DNA of 64,000 nt from Plasmodiophora brassicae (Eukaryota; Endomyxa; Phytomyxea; Plasmodiophorida; Plasmodiophoridae): positions 1-64,000 of the forward strand of contig JASFAU010000002.1 of NCBI GenBank assembly GCA_039704465.1, given 5' to 3'. Positions within the stretch are counted from its first letter, which is position 1. Each line of letters starts with the position of its first letter. The notes beneath the pieces are model-generated. The model did not search any database and was not told where the DNA came from. It saw only the letters and a list, made by a program, of their open reading frames with translations. Both the position numbers and the translations under genes were made by a program. Positions 11,187-21,571 of this stretch are shown one piece after another.

Positions 11187-14100
11187 CTATTGCCTATTGA
11201 CCTGGTTGTTGTACAGTTCGGCGATCTGCTCAGACGTCGTCGCATCTTCAGGGCGTTTGTCCGGCCGCACTTGAACGAAACGAGGGAACCGCAGGGCCAC
11301 ACCTTTGCTGTCGTGAACGATGCCGACAGCGGCCTTATGTGCAGGGCTAATAGAAATGTCTGCCGCTCTCACTTCCCAAACCTTCCGACAACGCACCCTC
11401 AGATGACGCTATGCCCACCGGGTCGACAACGACGCGTACCTGGTGCCCGTCCAGCCACACATCCGGGACGTCCTTGTCGGAATACCGATAGTACGACCGG
11501 GGGACCTGACCATAGCGCGCGTTAGAACAAGCAGCAAGCAGATGAAAGGGCTACCACGCAGCACTGACCTCCAGAATATGGGGTTCCATGTCGGCAGTGA
11601 GTTTCTGCAGAACCTCGTCGGAGAATCTGAGGCACAACCATCAGCAGTGGCGACATCAAAGCCACAGAGGAGAGTACCCAGTTCCAATCTTGCAGACAGA
11701 CTGAAACTCCTCGCTGTCCGCGTCGTACACAGCAAGCAGGTAGCCACCGTAACTTCCTGTCCGCTTCCCCTTGCCGTGATACGCTCCTAGATGGACATTC
11801 AGCGCGAGGTTCGTGAACGATTGCATAGGGCAGATTCCTGCATACCAATCGGGACAAGATCGAACGAATCCGTCAGACCTTCCAGGTAGTCCTTCTTCAA
11901 CTTCCGCCAGGCATGGCTGCGTTTGTCGGGTTCGTAGTGCGATAAAGCGGCATCGCCGTCCAGGCATTTGACCATCAGTCCTTCACAGTTGTCGGCAACA
12001 GCCTCGTCCAGGAACGTCTGGATATCGGCTTCGTCCGAAGTGCGCTTCTCGATCACAAAACGCAGCTGGTCGTCAATCTCGGCCAAACATTCCCGCATCT
12101 TGGATCGTCGCTCGACTAATGGATAGTCCAGGAGCGACTATCAGGAAGTCAGTCCGAGAGACATTCGGGAATACGACGAAGGGCCGACCTCGCCGTTCAG
12201 GTATATGATGTCGAACACGAAGACACAGACGTCGACTTTGATGCTTTCTTCAGTGACATCCTTGCGTTTCCGCGTGGACAGGATCTATGGTCACAAAGTT
12301 AAGCTTATCGTGCTACACCTCATCAAGCCGGAGCGATCACCTGAAAGGGGCGAATTTTCCGTGTAAGACGGTCGAACGCGACAACCTCGCTGTCCAGAAT
12401 ACAGGACTTGACGACATCGGTTTTGAATGCGCGAGGTAGCATGGAGACAAGATCGGGGTACTTGTTCGTCGTGCACTCGGCGTTGCGGCTGAAAATCTGA
12501 ACAGAGCCGTCGTCCAGGTAGTGGATCTGCGCACGCTCCCCGTCGTACTTGTACTCCAGAACGAACTCATGGCCCTCGAAATTCGACAGTACTTCCGAGA
12601 TGGACTTGGCGGGAGCGGCAAGCATGGACTTGATCGGGATGCCGGGCGTTAGATAACAGTGCTCACGCAGATGCTCAACGCCATAGGCTAGAATTGCCGA
12701 CACGATTTTGTCCAGGTTGGGCACTTCCACCCAGACGCGGTTAACGATCGACGTGGCAGTCTGTATGGCCCTATAGCGACGGGTCAGTCACCTGCGCGAA
12801 ACAGCGATGATCAGAAGGGCCATACGTTGACAGTTTGGTGTCACTCCAATGAAGGCTTCTGTCCAGGCGCGTCTCTTCCAGGGAGTTCAAAGGTTCGAAT
12901 CGCTCCTCAGCTAAAGGGGGAATGCGCATGTCAACAGCAGCAGAGCAAATCTGAGGCGAAACAAACATACGTGTAAGCGGTGGCGTCACAGTACATGCTC
13001 GCGCCAGCGACGGCAGAACAGTACGCAAAGAGCACCCGATCCTAGTGTTGCACCGATAAGGCCAGGACAAACCGAAACGCCTGAAGCTGCCTCCCTACCT
13101 GAGGTTGCCCTGAAACGACCGCGTAATGTATCGCGCCTCGCACTCGCGACTGCTGACGAGCAGCTGCTTGATTGAGCCCATTTTCTTATCAGGTTTCTCG
13201 CTAGCAATTCTGCGAAACGTTGCCAGGAGCTTCATCACTGCCACAGGATGCCCGTTAATTAAGCAGCCGCAAATGAACGGTATGGAGAGTACTCATACCA
13301 GTGAGAGGTGGGGGCGGGAAGATCGTCCGCTGCGTAGAACGGCATCGTTCCGCAATGAGACCGAGATCACCACTTTCTCTCAAATCTTGCTGTATAACTT
13401 TGGCAGAGCGCCCGGTACTAATGGGAAGTACCAAGCGGTCAGTCGCATTGCATACCCGATTGCATGCGCCAGTAACCTTGATGCAAGGACCTTAACAAGC
13501 AACCCATCGCCGACGCCAATCTCGAGGCCTTCGTAGTCTGGGCCCAACTGGTGTCGCCCAAGCATATGTGAGCGGAAATACGATGATCGAGGATTAACAG
13601 AAACGGACCTTGTTAACGCACAGGTAAATGACGGCTGTCAGAGCGTCGGGTGTCTTGACTATGACAGATCGCAGGACTACATAGCAACGATACTCAGGCG
13701 AGCAGCAGGAAGCCGCCATGTAACGCAACCCGACAATTGGTTACAAGGTCGATCTTCGCCAAGCGGCTGCTTTCGTTCTCAAGCTTGTTGAAGAGGCGGG
13801 CCAGGTGAATGTACGGCAAGCTGTACGAGACGCGCAATTCGTTACGTTGCGCACATAGAGCGCAACAGCATGAATGGTTACTCTTTGCCTGCTGGCCAGT
13901 CCGCATCCGCGATGGGGTCGTATTTTGACCTAGAACCAGGAAGCGTCAGATCTACCTACACAAAGAGACACACCTTGCCTACACGCGCACGGGTACAGAG
14001 CTTGCCGACAGCTCCTTCTTCGATGATACAGTGGACTTCCTCTTCGTCGTAGACGGTTCGACAGGAGAGTCGTCCTCAGACTCAACAACTTCATCTCCAT

Positions 14101-14810
14101 CGCTGGCGACACCTGCACTGCCCTCGTCATCTATTTCACTGTCTGTTCGCTCCGCCGTTTGTAGATTGTCGGCCTGGAGATCATCAACTTAACAACCGGC
14201 ATAAACTGGCAACACGATATACCTCTGCTCGCGCATCGCCACCGTCGTCATCGTCGGATTCAATTACGCGGCGTCTCAGCTTCTGACTGGTACAGCGTTA
14301 AACAATGAAACAACGTCGTCGGCTAGGGGTGTCGAGCAAACCCTTTGGCAGAAGACGTTTGCTCCGGACGATCAGCAGGCGCGCCCTGAAGCCTATTGCA
14401 CGCGACAATCAGCCAGCGGGTTAGTCACGGGTGCCCCTAACAACGATGACTTGGCCCGTTTCGGAGCAGGTTCTTCGACAGTTGCGTCTGGCTCTGATCG
14501 CTACTCATTACACGGACGATTAGCACCAGCCATCACAGGGCGGCATGTCAAGCGGCGTACGTCGCCCGCGTTAATCGATACTGCTTTGGCCGAATCGTCA
14601 CTACAGGTCTGTATAAGCACCCAGCTGTTGACGACTTCCTAGACGCGTTACATACGTGGCGGCATCTCCTTCAGCGCACTGCTCACTGGCGCTACCCTTT
14701 GCGCTAAAGAACGACCTGCACAACAATAAGCCGTGGCGGACGTTCCCCACGTCGCTGGTCGCATACGCAAGGCTGGCCTGCTTCTTCTTCTTTGTTGCCG
14801 TCGTCGTCAT
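11187..14810 (-). CDS. ATP-dependent DNA ligase I
   Basis: Replicative ligase sealing Okazaki fragments and repair nicks. Twenty-two exons on the minus strand, introns 43-69 nt, sum to exactly 814 codons (813 residues; yeast Cdc9 is 755). Exon 1 (14810..14767) spliced to 14715 builds [12 protein letters not shown], a canonical PCNA-binding PIP box (QxxLxxFF) at the same place as in Cdc9. A charged disordered linker with PAPKRAK follows. The DNA-binding domain reads [21 protein letters not shown] piecewise, then [15 protein letters not shown] and [17 protein letters not shown]. The nucleotidyltransferase has motif [10 protein letters not shown] (Lys adenylated), [21 protein letters not shown], and KLKKDYLEG. 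The OB fold ends in SLRFPRF-like [14 protein letters not shown]. An in-frame upstream ATG (MRIGGRLQ) might add a mitochondrial leader, as in yeast; unproven. Confidence 0.95.
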
Positions 14811-15195
14811 CAGCGACCCCGCGCGCAAATCCTCTGGCGCAAAATGGACCTCTTCTGGCTGCACGCCGATCTGCAGCCGCCCTCCGATGCGCATACATAC
14901 CGCCTGCTTTATGGCTGCTCTCGGCCGACAACGCGATACCTTGCCGTTTCCATTCCTGAGAGCTGGCACTGTCCTTCGACCGCTGCATCTTGTATTTCGC
15001 GAGGTCTCTGGCCGGGGACGTATAGGTCTCATAGACAGGGCCGCGGGTGCCGCCGACAAAATCCGCAACGCCGCCGTCAAGGTTAGGTGGATTCGGTGCA
15101 AAAATAGGCGGGGTGGTGGCCTTCGGGCGCTGGCGGCGGCCTGCCTCACCCCATCTGCGTCGTCGGCAGGCGCCCGGGGCAGCCGCGCGTCCGTC
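14811..15195. promoter_or_regulatory. bidirectional promoter region, ligase I / ArfGAP
   Basis: About 385 bp between two divergent starts. Long overlapping frames exist on both strands but read as shadows. On the minus strand the ligase frame stays open upstream of the chosen ATG, so part of this region could encode an extended N-terminus. Confidence 0.4.
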
Positions 15196-16433
15196 ATGTC
15201 GTTCAATTTCAGGGAACCGCTCAATGCGATCCAGTCCGATGTCGCCAACAAGGTCGCCGTCGTTGGCACTGCGGGCGCTCCGTCGCCACAGCTCTGATTC
15301 CGCCCATGCAGACCTGCGTCGATTGCGACCGGCCGAACCCGCAGTGGGCGTCCGTCTCCCATGGCACCTTCATCTGCATCGACTGCTCCGGTGTGCACCG
15401 GTCCCTGGGCGTGCACATATCGTTCGTTCGTTCCGTGACCATGGACTCGTGGAGCGAGAAGCAGATCAACATGCTGCGGCACGGCGGCAACGAACGCATG
15501 CGACGGTTCTTTCAGATGCAGAAATTCCCGCCTAACCTGTCCCAAGCCGTACGTCGGGTATGCGTCGCCTCCTCTACGCATCTGCCCTGACACGCGCCCC
15601 GCTTCCGTGGTTCACAGGAGAAATATGGGTCGACAGCAGCGGGCGCCTACAGGGACCGCCTAAAGGCATTGGCCGACGGCAGGGATCCAGGCCCAGAGAT
15701 TGCCTTTATTGGGTACGTGCCGCCGCCGGTAATGCAATCGGCACCGGCACAGTCGCAGTACATGGCGCCGCCTGCGTCGTCGTCCTCCTCTCCATACGTT
15801 GGCTACGGCAGCATGGGAAGCCAGTCGCGTGCGCCCGCGCCTCAGCCGTCTGGCGACCTCTGGGGGTCGGTCAGCAGCATGTTCAACTCGGTGGTCGACA
15901 CGTCGCGATCGCTGGCTGAAAAGTCGCAGCCGATGCTGACCGATGCCAGCAGCAAAGGATGGGCGGCGATGCAGTCGCTGTATTCGAAGGCGCAGGAGGT
16001 GTCGACGAACGTCATCGGCGGCACATCGTCCATGCCCGTGCTGCCGCGCGATGCTGACCGGCCGAAATCCACCTACCAAGGCATCTCGTCCGACGCGTAC
16101 TACCAGTCGCAGCAGCAGTGAGATAGGGTGCCCTATGCAGTCCATGGCGACAGGTCGTAACCGTTCTGTTATGTACCTAGGCAGTCGGTCCAGCCCCAGC
16201 AACGGCAGCAGCAGCAGCAGCAGGCGCAACAGATGGCCCCTCGAGTGTCGGATCCGATCCCCAGACCGTCATCAAAGCCGTTCGCAGGGTTCAACGATGA
16301 CCAGCTGGTCGACGCGCCTGCAGCGTCAGCGCCGCGGAGAACGTCTCAGCCCAGGCCACAACCACCGGCGGCAGCACCGGCGAAGGCGGAGGCCAAGGTC
16401 GACGACTTTGACGAGTGGGGCTGGGATGACTGA
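15196..16433 (+). CDS. ArfGAP zinc-finger protein
   Basis: GTPase-activating protein for Arf, acting on COPI coats at the Golgi. Exons 15196..15252, 15312..15549, 15618..16117, 16181..16433 with introns of 59, 68 and 63 nt, in frame. The ArfGAP domain follows the start directly: CVDCDRPNPQW, ICIDCSGVHRSLGVHISFVRS (written here as two joined blocks; Cx2C-x16-Cx2C zinc site and the catalytic Arg in HRSLG), then FPPNLSQA spliced to EKYGSTAAGAYRDRLKAL. The C-terminal half is Pro/Ser/Gln-rich with amphipathic stretches (FNSVVDTSRSLAEK, GWAAMQSLYSKAQEV), reminiscent of lipid-packing-sensor helices in ArfGAP1. It ends in an acidic aromatic tail DEWGWDD that resembles coatomer-binding tails. Subfamily ArfGAP1 versus ArfGAP2/3 is not settled. 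Confidence 0.92.
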
Positions 16434-16640
16434 TTACTATACTGTTTCTATCCAATGCCAGTGCCCTGTCGTGACAGCATTGATCGTACAGACGACGTGC
16501 AGTGGTGGCCGGCACCAGTTTTATTTGGAGTAGTATTCTGGAAGGCGGTACGACACTGACAGGGTGTTCGAGAGCGGCCCTCGCCGTCAGCGGCAACGCC
16601 CAGGTCGGCCGATTGAGCGCGTCGGCCGATTCGTGCCACG

Positions 16641-17484
16641 ATGGCGGAACTGCCGCTTCGGCATCGGGAGCTGCAGGAGTCGCTGCAGGCGATCCGGGCG
16701 CAGCTCGATGGGGTGTCCACGATGAAGAAGGCCGACCAGAAGACCCAGGTCAGAACCGGTGGCATCGCCCGACGTCGACGGCACGACTCTGACGGGTCGG
16801 CTGTCTGCGTATCGTCAGGCGGTCGTGGAGCTGGACGAGAAGGTGTCGAAGGCGAAACGGGACCTGAGGATGGTGGAGATGGAGATTCGCGGCCTCGATA
16901 CCGACCAGCGCACGATCTGGAAGGGACGCATTAAGAACGAGGTCGGCATGCTGAAGGACATAACGAGGTCGTGTGCGTCGCCGCGCGCGACACGCACCCG
17001 CACTGACAGGTGCCGCCAGGGACCTGGAGTGGGCGCGAGGCACCGAGGGCGTCAGTATCGAGAAACCGAAGGATCCGCTGACGGTCACCGAGGACGACCT
17101 GCTGAAACACGGCAAGAACCTGATGCAGGAGACGACCGAGTCGGCCGACACCGCCATCCGAATCCTGGAAGACACCAAAATCGTACGCGCGCCAGAGCGC
17201 AGCGATCGTTCGTCAGGCGCTGACAGCAGGACGGGTAACAGACCGGTCTGGAGACGGCCGCCAAACTGAAAGCGCAGACCGAGCAGCTGAACCGGATCCA
17301 CGACGAGGCGTTCGAGATTGACGACACGCTGACGCGGGCGACCTTCATCGTCCGGCGCATGCTGAGACGCACGGCCACCGACAAGTACATCTGGTGCATA
17401 TCGCTCCTCATCCTGCTCTGCATCATCGCCATCATCGCCATGCGCATCGTCCTGCACCAACAGAACCGCATGACGTTCGGGTAG
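16641..17484 (+). CDS. NPSN-type Qb-SNARE
   Basis: Tail-anchored SNARE. Exons 16641..16748, 16819..16967, 17020..17182, 17242..17484 with introns of 70, 52 and 59 nt. The N-terminal half is coiled coil (LQESLQAIRAQLDGV; VVELDEKVSKAKRDL), as in the regulatory three-helix bundle. The SNARE motif spans an intron and includes GLETAAKLKAQTEQL, with the central zero-layer Gln in LKAQT. A basic linker RRTATDKYIW leads into a C-terminal transmembrane helix (ISLLILLCIIAIIAMRIVL). The ATDK block before the anchor is typical of novel plant SNAREs (NPSN), a group known from plants and several protists but absent from animals and fungi. It likely works at the plasma membrane or late Golgi. Confidence 0.87.
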
Positions 17485-17557
17485 GTACGGGTAGTCAGTA
17501 AACCTTGGCGTTCGCCCCCCCAGGACATGTCAACCCTAAGCGACGAGACACACCCGG

Positions 17558-18529
17558 GTGATGCGCGGTCGTCATGGCCGGGCGTGTACGCGGCGTCGGA
17601 CGGTGGTTGCGCGAGCCCGGAACCCTCTGTCGTTCGGCGGGCACCGGCCCCGTCAGTACACGATGATGACGGGACGGGCGTCCAGTCACAGGTCGAATTC
17701 GACCAATCCGCGTCGACTTGCGGCCCGGCCCAACCTACGGGTGCCGTTGCCTGCGAAACGACGACGATCGGGCCGGAACGTACGGCGCCGCGTCGTCGTT
17801 CGGCCTGTTATAGTGCAAGAAGTGCCGCGCCGGCGGTCACTCTCTGCACCGGCAGCGAGGGCTCGCCTCGTGTCCCTGCGCGACTCTAGTCACCGCACAT
17901 CGCCCATGACGCTGCCTCGTCGGACCGGGTACCACTGCGGGTTGGACCCGGGCCCGCTCGACCGGGACGCCATCCGGCGCCTGATCGACAAGCCGCTGGA
18001 CGGATGGTCGTCGAGCCAGGCGGTGCGGCCCGAGGCGCAGCGGTACCTGACGCAGCTGGTCGACCGGTACCACGAGGTGTGCAATGACCTGCAGGCGCGC
18101 GCCGGCGATGTCCCGATCAGCGCCGTCGCAACGTGCATCGTGCGGATCCGGCGGCGGTTCGCGGAACTGTTCCAGCTGATGCTCGCCGAGGTGCTGCTGC
18201 ACGACGCGCCGCCGTCGCCGCCCGCGCAACCGCTGTCGACGTCCGGCGCCGGCAACGTCATGAAGCGGTGGTTCCTGGCGAACCTGTCGCACCCGTACCC
18301 GACGAACCAGCAGAAGGAGGAGCTGGCGCGCGAGGCCGGCCTCACGTTCAACCAGGTCAACAACTGGTTCGTCAACGTGCGCATGCGCGTCTGGCGGCCG
18401 CTCGTCAAGAACTTCGGCTACGACATACGGTCCAGGCAGGAGGGCATCTTCCCGATGACGCGGACCCAGGAGTCCCTGCCGCCCGATATCGTCAACGAAA
18501 TCATCCAGGAGCTGCAGAAAGTCGACTGA
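17558..18529 (+). CDS. TALE-class homeodomain protein 1
   Basis: Homeodomain transcription factor. The homeodomain lies near the C-terminus: MKRWFLANLSHPYPTNQQK carries the three-residue loop extension (PYP) that defines the TALE superclass, and recognition helix 3 reads NQVNNWFVNVRMRVW (WFxNxRxR). Upstream, an Ala/Arg/Gln-rich helical segment (RYLTQLVDRYHEVCNDL; RRRFAELFQLMLAEVLL) could be a dimerisation region comparable in position to KNOX/MEIS or PBC domains, but no clear match is seen. The first ~100 residues are Arg-rich; the real start may be a later Met (for example 17905, MTLPRRTGY). Single exon, GC-rich. A second TALE gene is about 3 kb downstream on the opposite strand. Confidence 0.85.
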   Translation: MMRGRHGRACTRRRTVVARARNPLSFGGHRPRQYTMMTGRASSHRSNSTNPRRLAARPNLRVPLPAKRRRSGRNVRRRVVVRPVIVQEVPRRRSLSAPAARARLVSLRDSSHRTSPMTLPRRTGYHCGLDPGPLDRDAIRRLIDKPLDGWSSSQAVRPEAQRYLTQLVDRYHEVCNDLQARAGDVPISAVATCIVRIRRRFAELFQLMLAEVLLHDAPPSPPAQPLSTSGAGNVMKRWFLANLSHPYPTNQQKEELAREAGLTFNQVNNWFVNVRMRVWRPLVKNFGYDIRSRQEGIFPMTRTQESLPPDIVNEIIQELQKVD

Positions 18530-18873
18530 GTCGTGTACGCACTCTACACGAATAGATACAGAACAGGCACGCGCGCGTTATTTATCCATTGTCCATGCGC
18601 CCATCGGGTGCACGCGTGTGGGCGGGCAATGCGGTATGCGGACGCGACGCTACGGTACGTGGCACACGGGCGGTGTCGCGTCGTCGCCCGCCATGTGTAG
18701 GTCCAGTCCCGCCGGCCGCCGCAGCCCGTTCGGGCACACCACGGTGCGCGCCAAAGAAATTGCGTAGGGCCGCCCAACCTACGCGGTGCCATCCGCTCGA
18801 CGCTGCCGTCATCCGTCGTGCCGTACCCTGTCGTCCGTCCGCGCCCGCCTGTCGAGCGTGTGCCGCGGGCGTG

Positions 18874-20515
18874 ATGGGCGCCAACCAGTCCGACACGCGC
18901 AAGAAGGATCGCCGCCGGCAACGTGTCGTCGTCCATGATTCCGATCTCGAGGATGACGATGTCGTGGGCGTCTTCGCCAACGGCGACGGCAGCGTCGTCG
19001 CCTGCGCGTCGTCGTCGTCCGTTGCGGACCGCGACGAGAGCAGCACGCGTGACGACGATCGCGCGCTGACGATCCTGGGGTCGCGCATGCCGTCGTCCGC
19101 GCATACGATCCTGTCGCCGCCATCGTCGACCATGCTGACCGATGACGACATCGAGGAGATCGTGTCGATATACATGGGCCCGAGGCTGGTGACCACGACC
19201 GGGACCATCACGCAGGTGGCGAACGAGGCCCTGTCGACGACGTCCGCATCGGCGACCGTGACGAGCGCGGCCATGGCGCTGTCGTCGGTGCAGCTCGAGC
19301 AGATGGTCATCGAGTCGGACAACTACTACGACGAGTGCGAACGACGGCTGTACGAGATGCCCAGGCCGACGGCGTCGGTCGCCGATCCGGCCCCGTTCAC
19401 CTGGCAGCGCGGTGAACTGCTCGGGTCGGGCGCGTTCGGCTCCGTCTACCTGGCGCTGAACACGGACGAAGGCAAATGGTTCGCCGCCAAGCAGGTCGCC
19501 CTGTCGGTCGACGACGCCGACCGAGGCGACGACACGAACCAGTTCGTGCAGGCGCTCGTCCAGGAGATCGCCGTCCTGAAGACGCTGCAGCACGAGAACA
19601 TTGTCCAGTACTATGGCACAGAACGGACCGCCGACACGCTGAACAGTACGTGCGCCCCCCCCCTGCCGTCGTGTTGTACAGCCCGTCTGACCCGGTCTGC
19701 CGCGTATAGTTTTCCTCGAGTACGTCCCCGGCGGGTCGATCGCGTCGATCATCAAGCGGTTCGGGAAGTTCAACGAGAACCTGGTGCGCGTGTACACCCG
19801 GCAGATCCTGTACGGGCTCGAGTACCTGCACCGGCACCAGATCATGCACCGGGACATCAAGGGCGCCAACATCCTCGTCGACACGAACGGCGTCTGCAAG
19901 CTGGCGGATTTCGGCGCCGCCGCCCGCCTGGCCGACATCACGCAGGCGCAGCGCCGCGCCATCCACGGTACGCCCTACTGGATGGCGCCCGAGGTCATCA
20001 AGCAGGTCGGGCACGGCCGCCAGGCCGACATCTGGTCGGTCGGGTGCACGGTCATCGAGATGGTCACCGGCAAGCCGCCGTGGCATCAGTTCAAGACGCC
20101 CGTGGCCGCCCTGTTCCACATCGCGGGGACGACGTCGCCGCCGGCGCTCCCCGACGACCTGTCGCCGTCGCTGCGCGACTTCATCCTCAGCTGCATGCAT
20201 CGGGATCCGTCGAAGCGCCCGAACGCCATGCGCCTCCTGGAGCACCCGTACCTGAAGAACGGCGCGGACCCGCCGTCCGCAGCGACGCCGAGCTCGCCGG
20301 CGTCGGCGGAAGGCGACGCCGTTGCCGACCAGGCCAGGATCAGCGATTACCTGTCGGCGCGGCGCGCCTCCCACCTGGACTCGATGCGGCGCAGCCTGGT
20401 CACGAGGCAGGGGGCCGACGACGCCCATGGCCCCGGCGACCTGTCGCACGACGTGGCGGGCGACCTGGCCGCCGACAGCTTCAGTCGAAGCCAGAGCAGG
20501 CGCCACTCGGAGTAG
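18874..20515 (+). CDS. MEKK/STE11-type MAP3 kinase with N-myristoylation signal
   Basis: Serine/threonine kinase expected to sit at the top of a MAPK cascade. Exons 18874..19645 and 19710..20515, intron 64 nt; splicing restores NIFLEYVPGGS. Kinase motifs: GSGAFGSVYLA, catalytic Lys in FAAKQV, QHENIVQYYGTE, HRDIKGANILVD, DFGAAARL, GTPYWMAPEV, DIWSVGCTVIEMVTG: all typical of the MEKK/NPK1 group. I chose the ATG at 18874 because it gives MGANQS, a MGxxxS N-myristoylation consensus, although the frame is open back to 18589. The ~170-residue N-terminus is acidic and Ser-rich. The tail after the kinase domain is Ser/Arg-rich and has no recognised domain. Confidence 0.92.
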
Positions 20516-20761
20516 TAGATAGCATATCATCCCTGGATAAATTATTGGCTTGCGACGTTCAGTGTGCCGGGCGGCCCTGGGCTGGGTGGACCCCTCCGCT
20601 GGCGCGCCCTTCGATCATTGCGCATCCCCCAGTCACTGGGAACGATATCTCTGTGCCTGGCGGCGGCCCACAGCAGCCATATCCAGAGCCTGTGGTCCCG
20701 GTTCCTCTCACTCCTCCACGGAACGTCTTCCGTTCGGACGCGTTCGGTCATTCGCGCGTCC

Positions 20762-21430
20762 ATGGCACCGGTCGTCCTCGTTGTCGTCGTTGCGCTCGTC
20801 GGTGGTGCCACCGCTGCCGGCGATTTCGTGTTCGGCTACGGCAGCCTGATCAACGACGCTTCTCGGCAGCGCACCTGCCCGGGCAGCACCATAGCGTACC
20901 CTGCTCGCCTGTCCGGGTACCGGCGAGCTTGGCGGTACGCTGCCGAGAACATGACAGCCGTGGGCGTCTACCCTGCTGACAGAAAGTCGTCCGTGCACGG
21001 GGTCGTGTTCCGCGTGAACCCTGGCCACCTGCCGGCGCTCGATCACCGCGAACGGCACTATGCCCGTGTCCAGGTCAAGCACGGTGACCTTGTCACCATT
21101 GGCCTGGACCGAGATGTCGTCGGCGAACGCGATCGCATCTGGTTGTACGTGCTGGTAGAAGGACATTTCCCAAAGTGCGATCGACCCATCAGGCAAGGGT
21201 ACGTCGACGTCATCATGCAAGGGTGCCTGGGGACGCTCGGTGTGCGATTCGCAAGGGAGTTCGTGATACAGACGGAAGACTGGGATGGGTGCTGGGTCAA
21301 CGATCGCGACGACCGAACAAACAGGCGCGCGCCCATCGACAAAGCCACCTTGCAGCTGGTTGACATGATCCTGAGCGACACCATCCCTCGGCAGTTTGCT
21401 AACCGTTTAAACCACATAGCATCCTACTAA
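20762..21430 (+). CDS. secreted gamma-glutamylcyclotransferase-like protein
   Basis: The family folds around the FGYGSL motif and releases 5-oxoproline from gamma-glutamyl peptides. Here FVFGYGSLIND comes right after a hydrophobic N-terminus (VVLVVVVALVGGATAAG) that looks like a cleavable signal peptide, with the ATG at 20762. Further family motifs are ARLSGYRRAWR, GVVFRVNPGHLPALDHRERHY (the Glu in DHRE is in the position of the catalytic acid), and a C-terminal helical region ending RLNHIASY. No introns. The frame is open 66 codons further upstream, but that part reads as non-coding. Secretion is unusual because the characterised GGCT, GGACT and ChaC enzymes are cytosolic. Substrate unknown. 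Confidence 0.8.
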   Translation: MAPVVLVVVVALVGGATAAGDFVFGYGSLINDASRQRTCPGSTIAYPARLSGYRRAWRYAAENMTAVGVYPADRKSSVHGVVFRVNPGHLPALDHRERHYARVQVKHGDLVTIGLDRDVVGERDRIWLYVLVEGHFPKCDRPIRQGYVDVIMQGCLGTLGVRFAREFVIQTEDWDGCWVNDRDDRTNRRAPIDKATLQLVDMILSDTIPRQFANRLNHIASY

Positions 21431-21571
21431 AATGACGCTTTTACTCAAACGCTGGCATAGCTACGCATGAACGGTGCCGGATTGCAAACCACCCGTCGGC
21501 ACGTCGTCGACACATTCGCCTGAACACACTCTCCTGATAATGGCCATGAACGTACTACCGGTGGCAGGTCC

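Noticed and set aside
12885..12915. GGTTCGAAT resembling a tRNA B box
   Set aside because: It lies inside a coding exon of ligase I, with no A box or cloverleaf around it.
14601..15593. 330-codon minus-strand frame over the ArfGAP start
   Set aside because: Antisense shadow of the ArfGAP zinc finger. Only its 3' part, spliced, belongs to ligase I.
18544..19962. 472-codon minus-strand frame
   Set aside because: Antisense to the MEKK-like kinase N-terminus; His/Arg-rich without a domain.
19397..20530. 377-codon minus-strand frame
   Set aside because: Runs antisense to an intact kinase domain, is Arg/Val/Gly-rich and has no motif; typical of GC-rich DNA.
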